A stretch of 64,000 bases of DNA from positions 62,001 to 126,000 of the forward strand of contig NZ_RYEV01000009.1 of assembly GCF_004138485.1 (NCBI RefSeq), given 5' to 3'. The notes below the pieces were generated by a model. That model saw only the letters and a program-made list of their open reading frames with translations. It did not search any database and was not told the origin of the DNA. This document shows, piece by piece, positions 26,142-32,649 of this stretch. The translations under genes and the position numbers were made by a program. The stretch comes from Peristeroidobacter soli (GTDB lineage: Bacteria > Pseudomonadota > Gammaproteobacteria > Steroidobacterales > Steroidobacteraceae). Each line of letters starts with the position of its first letter. The first letter of the stretch is position 1.

Positions 26142-26753
26142 ATGAAACGAATGAGTGTGCGCGCCAGCGCCTGGCTGTTGACGGCGATCGCCGCGATGGC
26201 CGGCGCGGCATCAACCGCCGAGGCACAGCAGACGATTTCCAGGGCGGACACCTATCAGACGATCAATATCCTCTACGGCAAAGTCACGCTGGTCGAAGAG
26301 GCCCAGGCAGCCAGTGCAGCGGCGGGTGGAGCCGTACTTGGCGGCATCGTGGGACTGGCCACACAGCACGGCAAGCACACCGGCGACAAGATTGTCGGTG
26401 CTGCTGGAGGATCGGCGCTAGGGGCACTGCTCACGCGCGCCGCAGAAGGCTCTCGCCGTCTGAACGCATACACCATTCATGAGAATGATGGGTCCACCAT
26501 CAAGGTCATCCAGGAACCGGCCGACATTCGAGTCGGCGACTGCGTCGCTATCGAGCAAGGCAATACATCGAACGTGCGGCACGTGGCGGGCGAGATGTGC
26601 CAGGCCGGCCCCCATCTTGCCGATCCCGCCATCGCCGCAAGCCATGAGCAGGACGCCGATGCCTGCGCACAGGCGAAACGTGAAGTGCTGAATGCGAACT
26701 CCGACGCGGATTTCGCACGAGCCGAAAAGAAGATCCGGATCCTTTGCTACTGA
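26142..26753 (+). CDS. Glycine-zipper envelope protein (SlyB/17-kDa antigen-like)
   Basis: 203 residues. ATG 26142 opens a Sec signal peptide (about 1-28, ending AEAQQ; no lipobox). Residues about 55-105 form a glycine zipper (SAAAGGAVLGGIVGLATQ, KIVGAAGGSALGALL), a membrane-embedded hairpin as in SlyB and 17-kDa surface antigen relatives. A small beta domain follows (about 110-150, STIKVIQEPADIRVGDCVAIEQG), and then a C-terminal part with four Cys, one near the end (KKIRILCY). An envelope role is likely. It lies directly behind a hrp-box-like promoter and ends at a strong terminator, so it looks like a single-gene transcript of the T3SS regulon. Confidence 0.7.
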   Translation: MKRMSVRASAWLLTAIAAMAGAASTAEAQQTISRADTYQTINILYGKVTLVEEAQAASAAAGGAVLGGIVGLATQHGKHTGDKIVGAAGGSALGALLTRAAEGSRRLNAYTIHENDGSTIKVIQEPADIRVGDCVAIEQGNTSNVRHVAGEMCQAGPHLADPAIAASHEQDADACAQAKREVLNANSDADFARAEKKIRILCY

Positions 26754-26793
26754 CGCGTCATCGACTTTTCTAACGATCTGCGCATTGAACTGT

Positions 26794-26823
26794 ATGCGCC
26801 TCGGCTGCCTCGCCGAGGCGCAT
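26794..26823 (+). terminator. Strong rho-independent terminator
   Basis: ATGCGCCTCGGC and GCCGAGGCGCAT form a perfect 12-bp stem with a 6-base loop, followed by CTGCTTTTGTTT. It closes the transcript of the glycine-zipper gene. Confidence 0.8.
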
Positions 26824-26865
26824 CTGCTTTTGTTTGAACGCGCGCGCGCCCTGCACCGCCGTCAC

Positions 26866-26894
26866 GAAACCTTTTGATCCCTCGCTGTTACTAC
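26866..26894 (+). promoter_or_regulatory. Imperfect hrp-box-like promoter
   Basis: GAAACC, 16 bases, TTACTAC: one mismatch in the -35 element and one in the last -10 base. Its position, between a terminator and the start at 26927, is what a promoter for 26927-29156 would need. Confidence 0.4.
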
Positions 26895-26926
26895 GACCGT
26901 CGAAATTCGCGACGGCAGTCGACAGC

Positions 26927-27541
26927 ATGAGACCGGCAAACGCATCATTGTTTCTAAAGCGAAGATCGGCACATGGCACCTGGGCCGCGGTGATGGGCGT
27001 GATGCTCGTCGCACTGACCCTCGCCGGCTGCAAGGGCAGCCAATCCGATATGCCCTCTTCCAATCCGGCAGCGGCGCAAGGCGACTCATCGACGCTGCCC
27101 CCGGCATCGGGACCCGCACAGTCCAGCGGCGATACCGTCTCGGACACGCCACCTGTCGTCGAAGACCCGGCGCCATCCGAACAACCGGATGAGCCACCCG
27201 CCGACGAGCCTGCGGATCCACCGGCCACCCCTCCGGTGGACGACCCGGGGACTGAGCCGGGCGAGCCGCCGCAATCGACATCGGGTGTCATGTTGACCTG
27301 GGTCGCGCCCACCGAGAACACCGACGGATCGGCTTTGACCGATCTCAGCGGCTTCCTCATTCACTATGGAACGCAATCCGATGCGCTCACGAGCAGCATC
27401 GCGATTTCCACGCCGGGGATGCTGAGCTATTTCGTCGATGGACTGATTTCCGGCACCACTTATTACTTTGGAGTTACAGCGATGAACCAGAACGGCTCGG
27501 AAAGCGCTTTGTCCAACATGGTCTCGGTAACGGTGCGCTGA
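26927..27541 (+). CDS. Lipoprotein with fibronectin-III-like domain
   Basis: 204 residues from ATG 26927; the frame is open further upstream but overlaps the promoter region. A lipoprotein signal with lipobox LTLAGC ends at about residue 35. A long Pro/Asp/Glu-rich spacer (about 40-125) follows. The C-terminal 80 residues (VMLTWVAPTENTDGSALTDLSGFLIHYG ... YYFGVTAMNQNGSESALSN) are a clear fibronectin type III fold. It is a probable surface-exposed binding protein on a flexible stalk. The papain-like effector gene begins 4 bp after the stop, so the two are co-transcribed, an unusual pairing. Confidence 0.7.
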   Translation: MRPANASLFLKRRSAHGTWAAVMGVMLVALTLAGCKGSQSDMPSSNPAAAQGDSSTLPPASGPAQSSGDTVSDTPPVVEDPAPSEQPDEPPADEPADPPATPPVDDPGTEPGEPPQSTSGVMLTWVAPTENTDGSALTDLSGFLIHYGTQSDALTSSIAISTPGMLSYFVDGLISGTTYYFGVTAMNQNGSESALSNMVSVTVR

Positions 27542-27545
27542 CAGC

Positions 27546-29156
27546 ATGCCGTCACCATCCATCTTCACCTTGTTTCGTTCATCGCCCAAGCGTGCCGATG
27601 CAAAGGCCGGCCCGAGCGAGACAACCGACGCTCCGCCTGCGGCCAGCGGTCCCGACGCGCGCTCGTATCGCGTCGATTCCGGAACGGCACACGCTCGTTT
27701 CAATCGTCATCGCGACAAGGCGCCAGCGCCGGGCAATTCGCCCGTCGATGATTGCCGCCGCATGATGAAGGTCATTGCGACGAGCAAGCAAGCCCAGACC
27801 GTTACCGACACGAAAATCCAGCTCGACAGAGCGCGACGCGAGCTCACGCCGGCGCAAAGCGCGCAGCTGGATGACGCGATGGCAGAGCACTTCACCCCTG
27901 AAGAGAATCTCCAGTTCGAGGTGGAGCGTTTCTACGCACTGCTCGCGCATCAAACTGCGGCTGACGAACCCTCGCCCCAGATCGACAGAGCGCTGGCACG
28001 CATCGAAAGGTTTTTGGCGCAGGTACAGCCCGACCGCGCACTTTGGCCGACCGCGGTCATCAAGCACGTGAAGCGATCGAGGCTGGAGCTCAGCGACGAA
28101 ACTCTGGCCCGGCTGTCGGCCCTTCCCTCGCCGCCTCGGTCCCCTGCCTGGGACAACCAGGTCGACGTGAAATTCCTGCTCCGGCAGTTCGGCAGAGCGA
28201 GCGATATCGAGCAGCGCTTCTCCATCAGCGGCGAGCTGCACCGCATTGAAGACGTCGCCCGCATGGTGCGGGATGCCGGGGGAAGCGATCCTGGCGGGAG
28301 CGATCTCGTGCGGGAGCGATTCTCGGATCTCACTCAGCTGGTTCGGAATACCTTCGAAGCGCTTCGGGAAATGCAGCTCAGGGGCAAGCCGCCTCTGGCC
28401 AGCGCATTGGAGCAGTTGCTTTGGTTGAACGGCGTGCTCGAACATGCCCCCGGATCCTCGGCGGGAGGGAATGACCGCGCCAAGCTGCTGACGCCGCTGG
28501 ATCAGGCCCATCTGCAGAGCTGGCTGAGCGCACTGCGCCCGAATCCGGAAAGTGTGGCACGCGCCAATAGCGACGAGCCCATTGCGTACGATGTCGGCGA
28601 TATTCGCCAGTACCGTCCCAACGCCTGTGGCGATGCCTGCGTGCAGGCAATCCTGCGGCATCACGATCTTCCCTTTGATCCGTACGGCACAAACGACAGA
28701 CCGGTGTGGCGCGGGACGGACAAACCGCAGATGAGGCAACAGCTCAGCGAGCAGGGGATCGGGACTATCGATCTGCTGCCCACCACGTTCCGGCAAATCT
28801 CCAGGAACGAGCTGCGTCAATGGCTGGCACAGCACGGCCCGCTTGTGGCATCCAGTGCCGACCACGCCGTGCTTGTTACCGGCATCGAAGGCGACACGGT
28901 GACGATCCATTGTCCCTTGATGGGCAGCCGGCAAGCCTCGCTAGCCGACCTGAATCGCTATTTGAACTGGCAGGAAACCCCGTCTCCACTCGCGGCGACG
29001 TATCGGGCGGGAGCACCCACAGTACCTTTCGTGCATCAACCCATGCCCGGAAGAGTGCAGCGCTTCGCAGCTCGCGCGATCGTCGGTACCTGGGAGAAGG
29101 CGTACACCAGGGAATGGCAGACAGTGCAGCCGGATAAGCCCAAGAAAAAGAGTTGA
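27546..29156 (+). CDS. Candidate type III effector with papain-like cysteine peptidase domain
   Basis: 536 residues from ATG 27546. The N-terminus is Ser/Pro/Ala-rich without a signal peptide. Residues about 70-330 are helical. The C-terminal part (about 345-480) resembles papain-fold peptidases of the C39/C70 kind: IRQYRPNACGDACVQAIL with Gln upstream of Cys361 (Cys365 nearby), then HAVLVTGIEGDTVTIHCPL with His440. The third catalytic position, usually Asp or Asn after VxI, reads His-Cys-Pro here, so activity is less certain. A role like that of cysteine-protease effectors of plant pathogens (AvrRpt2 type) is possible. It follows the fibronectin-III lipoprotein by 4 bp; no chaperone gene is adjacent. 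Confidence 0.6.
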   Translation: MPSPSIFTLFRSSPKRADAKAGPSETTDAPPAASGPDARSYRVDSGTAHARFNRHRDKAPAPGNSPVDDCRRMMKVIATSKQAQTVTDTKIQLDRARRELTPAQSAQLDDAMAEHFTPEENLQFEVERFYALLAHQTAADEPSPQIDRALARIERFLAQVQPDRALWPTAVIKHVKRSRLELSDETLARLSALPSPPRSPAWDNQVDVKFLLRQFGRASDIEQRFSISGELHRIEDVARMVRDAGGSDPGGSDLVRERFSDLTQLVRNTFEALREMQLRGKPPLASALEQLLWLNGVLEHAPGSSAGGNDRAKLLTPLDQAHLQSWLSALRPNPESVARANSDEPIAYDVGDIRQYRPNACGDACVQAILRHHDLPFDPYGTNDRPVWRGTDKPQMRQQLSEQGIGTIDLLPTTFRQISRNELRQWLAQHGPLVASSADHAVLVTGIEGDTVTIHCPLMGSRQASLADLNRYLNWQETPSPLAATYRAGAPTVPFVHQPMPGRVQRFAARAIVGTWEKAYTREWQTVQPDKPKKKS

Positions 29157-29167
29157 GTAACACGGGC

Positions 29168-29196
29168 GGAACTTCACAACGTCGTTCGGTTACTCA
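29168..29196 (+). promoter_or_regulatory. hrp-box-like ECF promoter
   Basis: GGAACT, 16 bases, TTACTCA. It lies just after the stop at 29156 and points to the effector candidate at 29453, leaving a leader of about 250 bases. GAGTAAC at 29155 and GTTACTC at 29189 form a loose inverted repeat around it. Confidence 0.68.
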
Positions 29197-29452
29197 TGCT
29201 GTGATCTCGATCGCTTCATATGCATCCCGCCCGTCGTAAACGTAGATGACGGGTGTCAGATCGTCGAGGCAGCTGTAACGAGGCGCGCACTTTCCACCCG
29301 TTCGTGCGCGGGCTCCTCTTACGTCGGCGCAGTCCCCTCCCCCTGCGAATGCCGATCAGCTACACGATGAGACGACGGGCGGGGGCATCCCCCGAGCGTG
29401 CGATCGATGAATCCTCGCTAAACGCCGCGTCAACGGCAGCCCTGGAAACACC
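29197..29452 (+). other. Long untranslated leader
   Basis: A 256-base stretch between the promoter and the next start, without a convincing reading frame. The length is unusual against the 30-base leader seen at 4150-4217. Confidence 0.35.
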
Positions 29453-31135
29453 ATGCCTGGAATGAAGGCTGATCCAATCGCAACTCACGCGTATTCGGCG
29501 GCGATCGATCGAATCGATCGGTCCGAAGCGCCCGCTCCAGCGCCCAGCAAACTCGCCGGACGAGTAGAGATCGGCACCAACCCGGCCTCGAGGGCCAGCC
29601 TCGTCAGCAGGATCATGAACTTTGCGCGGAAGCTCCTCTGTTGCGTGTTTCCGGCGCCCCGGCCGCGTGCCACCCGGCAGGCCGAGCCGCAACCGCCGAA
29701 GAGCACCTTCCCGCAGACACTCCTGCACCTGGGCAACACTTTGGGATCTCGGCAATCCACGAGTGTGAGCATCACGCGGGCGTTGCTCGAGGTCGAGCAG
29801 GCCGGCGAGCAATTGCCAAGCACGCTCCGAAGTGCCTCGAAACAGATGTGCGGCGGGGCCGACTCGGCCCAGTTGAACCAGATCCTGACGGCGATGAAGA
29901 GCAAGGAGATCCTCGACATTCGGAATTCCTTCGAGGCAGACTCGCCGGCGAGACAGGCGTTCGACGCACTCGCCGATGATGTCAAGCGCGAGCTTCGCAA
30001 TCGTTCGCAGTCGAATGTGACCAACGAGATCGCCGCGGCTTTGAATGTGATGCAGTCGGGTGGCGACGCGCAGAGCGTCAAGGAACATCTGGGACGTGCG
30101 TTCGCGCACGCCGCCTCGCCGGACGCTCTCGCGGTTCATCGCAAGCCGCTCGAATTGATCCTGCGGCACCTGGAGAAACAACCCCAGGACCTGAGCCATT
30201 CCCTGCTCACCCATCTGAGTCGTGAGCAGCTCCACCTGTTGCACGGCGCCGCCACACAAGCGAAAAGCCCGCTCACTCAGGCCCTCGCAAGAGAAATACG
30301 AGGGCACTCGGCACGGATGATGAGCACGCTGAAAAGCAGCGCGGAGGATTTTCACAAGCAATGCAGCGCCAACGCGGCGATCGGTTCGAAGCAGCTGCTG
30401 GCGCAGTTCCATAGCATCGTCGGTACGGTCGAGGACATCCATCAGCACATTCAAATGTTCGGGTCGGATGCGAAAATTCCGTTCGACTTTTCGACCTGCA
30501 ACCAATCGATCGTGACGTCGTTCGAGCAGGCCGTCGCCTCCGGAAAACTCGATCTTGCCGAGTTGACTGCTGCCGACACCGTCAAGGTCCTGAACGCGTT
30601 CACCACACTCGGCCAGGCAAGCACCGGGCAGCAGATACTCAGAGGTGTTCGCGCTCCAGCCATCGCGGAATGCACCACTGCCTGCAAGGGGTCGCTATTT
30701 CAACTGGACTCCTGTCTGTCTGCAGACGAGCCGGAGGAATTGCTGAAGGCGATCCAGCACTACTCGCAAAGCGAGCGCGCCCTGATCGACACGGTCGGTG
30801 CCTTCTCACCCCGCGGGCACCAGCTGGATGGTTACACGAAACTCAGAGAGCTTGTCGTCGACTGGGTCGACCACTTTGCGAAGAGCGACCCCCAGGGCGC
30901 CAGGAGCGCCCTGGCGGGCTTACGACCGCTCATCGGCGCCCTGAAAGCGGCCGCTCAGCAGGCACACGCCAGGCAGGACATCCAGCTGGCGAAACAACTG
31001 CAGTCGATGGACGCATCGCTGTCGTCATTGCTCCAATGGGCCGAGCAGCAACTCGGCCCATTGGAAGCGAGCACCGACGGCCTGTCCGAGTCGATGCAAC
31101 AGGCGTTGAACAAGCTGTATGGAGCGCATGCGTGA
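29453..31135 (+). CDS. Candidate type III effector, helical, novel family
   Basis: 560 residues from ATG 29453 with GGAAA upstream. I recognise no family. The first 40 residues are Ala/Pro/Ser-rich and disordered. Residues about 50-75 (SRIMNFARKLLCCVFPAPRPRA) form a short amphipathic, Cys-containing segment that might associate with membrane. The rest is predicted almost wholly alpha-helical, with a Cys-containing stretch near 410 (IAECTTACKGSLFQLDSC). No catalytic signature is visible. The effector label rests on the hrp-box-like promoter at 29168, the absence of a Sec signal, and position between other effector candidates. There is no adjacent chaperone. Confidence 0.55.
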   Translation: MPGMKADPIATHAYSAAIDRIDRSEAPAPAPSKLAGRVEIGTNPASRASLVSRIMNFARKLLCCVFPAPRPRATRQAEPQPPKSTFPQTLLHLGNTLGSRQSTSVSITRALLEVEQAGEQLPSTLRSASKQMCGGADSAQLNQILTAMKSKEILDIRNSFEADSPARQAFDALADDVKRELRNRSQSNVTNEIAAALNVMQSGGDAQSVKEHLGRAFAHAASPDALAVHRKPLELILRHLEKQPQDLSHSLLTHLSREQLHLLHGAATQAKSPLTQALAREIRGHSARMMSTLKSSAEDFHKQCSANAAIGSKQLLAQFHSIVGTVEDIHQHIQMFGSDAKIPFDFSTCNQSIVTSFEQAVASGKLDLAELTAADTVKVLNAFTTLGQASTGQQILRGVRAPAIAECTTACKGSLFQLDSCLSADEPEELLKAIQHYSQSERALIDTVGAFSPRGHQLDGYTKLRELVVDWVDHFAKSDPQGARSALAGLRPLIGALKAAAQQAHARQDIQLAKQLQSMDASLSSLLQWAEQQLGPLEASTDGLSESMQQALNKLYGAHA

Positions 31136-31187
31136 GCGGTCGATCGACGATCCCACGAATTGGGATTGACCTTGGCCGGGATCGCAT

Positions 31188-32318
31188 TCAGCAGGCGAGC
31201 TTCAGCGCAACCTTGAGCCCGCAGACGCGATCGTAGGCCGCTCGCAGCTTCTGACGAGGAATGCGGCCGTCTTCGACCATTTGCACGATCGCTACGACCG
31301 CGCGGTCGGCCACATCGGGCTCATACACGAGATTGTTCGCAAAGATGAACAGGTCCACGCCCGCGTTGATCGACAATTCCAACGCCCGCTCCAGCCCATA
31401 GTACTGCGTGATCGCTCCCATCTGCATGTCGTCGGACACGACCACTCCGCGAAAGCCGATGTGCTCTCGTAACACGCCGATCGTCGCTGCCGACAGCGTC
31501 GCCGGATAGTTCGGATCGAAACGGCTGTTGTAGAGATGTGCCGTCATCACGAGTTGAAGCGGGTCCGGACCGGCAAGGGCCACGAACGGTTCGAGCTCGA
31601 CGTCAGACCAGGTGCTCGATACGTCGACAAACCCGACATGAGAGTCCGCAGTCGCGCTGCCGTGCCCGGGAAAGTGCTTCAGTGCCGTTGCGACACCGTG
31701 CTCGCGGTGCGCTTCGATCACCTGCGTTGCGTGCTCGATGACCACGGCGGGGTCCGCAGAGTAGCTTCGCTCCCGAGCACCGATCGCCGGGCTGCTTGGG
31801 TTCACGTCGAGATCGACGACCGGCGCAAAGTTCAGATTGATGCCGAGATCCGCAAGCGTTGCTGTTGTTACATCCGCCTCCGCGTACGTCGCGGCTGGAT
31901 CGCCGAGGTCGCCGAAATACTTTGCGCTGTGGGTTTGCGGGAATCCGTAGCGTGACTTCAGGCGATCGACGAAGCCACCCTCCTGATCGATTGCGACGAG
32001 CAGGCGCGGCGATCCAGCCTGCCGCTGCAGTCCGGCAATCAAGCTGCGCACCTGGGCAGGCGACTCGATATTGCGATCGGTACCGAGTTCGACATCGCGA
32101 TCGAACAGAATGACGCCCCCGAGTTTGTGCCGCCCGAGGCTCTCCGTGATGACCTGCGCATCGTCGATGGTCTTGCCTCGAAAGCCCAGTATCAGCAGCT
32201 GAGCCGCCTGGTCTTCCAGGGTGGGGCTCGGATCTTCCTGCGGATGACATCCGGTGATCGCGAGCACGAACGCAGCAATGAACGTGCGCCGGAGGCGCCT
32301 CCTCACTTGCGCCACCAC
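31188..32318 (-). CDS. Lipoprotein glycoside hydrolase family 3 (NagZ-like beta-N-acetylhexosaminidase)
   Basis: 376 residues from GTG 32318; other GTG codons just inside are possible starts. A lipoprotein signal ends with lipobox AITGC at about residue 24. The GH3 barrel follows: VAIDQEGG (about 110), KHFPGHGxxxxDSH (about 212-225, the conserved His/Asp loop) and VVVSDDMQMG (about 293, containing the catalytic Asp nucleophile). NagZ enzymes remove N-acetylglucosamine from peptidoglycan fragments. They are usually cytosolic, so a lipid-anchored form suggests periplasmic wall work. A perfect hrp-box-like promoter lies 168 bases upstream. Local wall opening for a secretion machine or recycling of wall fragments are both plausible. 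Confidence 0.85.
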   Translation of the reverse strand: MVAQVRRRLRRTFIAAFVLAITGCHPQEDPSPTLEDQAAQLLILGFRGKTIDDAQVITESLGRHKLGGVILFDRDVELGTDRNIESPAQVRSLIAGLQRQAGSPRLLVAIDQEGGFVDRLKSRYGFPQTHSAKYFGDLGDPAATYAEADVTTATLADLGINLNFAPVVDLDVNPSSPAIGARERSYSADPAVVIEHATQVIEAHREHGVATALKHFPGHGSATADSHVGFVDVSSTWSDVELEPFVALAGPDPLQLVMTAHLYNSRFDPNYPATLSAATIGVLREHIGFRGVVVSDDMQMGAITQYYGLERALELSINAGVDLFIFANNLVYEPDVADRAVVAIVQMVEDGRIPRQKLRAAYDRVCGLKVALKLAC

Positions 32319-32485
32319 TGGTCGCGATTGATCTTGGTCAAGACACCTCTGCCGGATCGATCCGCCTCATGCTGTTCGCTATGCGCGGAACCTGTGACCA
32401 TGAAGGCGGCGAAGAAAGCTCACACGGATACCTGAACGGCTCATCGTCAATCCTCGATGCAGTCTCCTGAACGCTCGCGACACGA

Positions 32486-32514
32486 TGGGTAACGCCATCC
32501 GCCTGGTTGGTTCC
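32486..32514 (-). promoter_or_regulatory. hrp-box-like ECF promoter (minus strand)
   Basis: On the minus strand: GGAACC, 16 bases, TTACCCA. It points to the GH3 lipoprotein gene and is divergent from the box at 32593. Confidence 0.65.
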
Positions 32515-32592
32515 ATCGCATCGGCCCTACACACCGAGAGACGAGAAAGCGAATGACACGAGCACCATTTCACGATTCGGCGCGCGATTCAT

Positions 32593-32621
32593 GGAACTGC
32601 GATCGCCCCTACCGCCACCTA
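32593..32621 (+). promoter_or_regulatory. Near-canonical hrp box
   Basis: GGAACT, 16 bases, CCACCTA. It differs from the published HrpL consensus GGAACC-N15/16-CCACNNA at one base only. It lies 29 bases before the J-domain effector start. Confidence 0.7.
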
Positions 32622-32649
32622 ATAACGCAGCATCCACCATGGTCAGGAT

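Noticed and set aside
27579-28934. 451-codon minus-strand frame
   Set aside because: Opposite the papain-like effector gene, no ribosome site, composition typical of an antisense frame.
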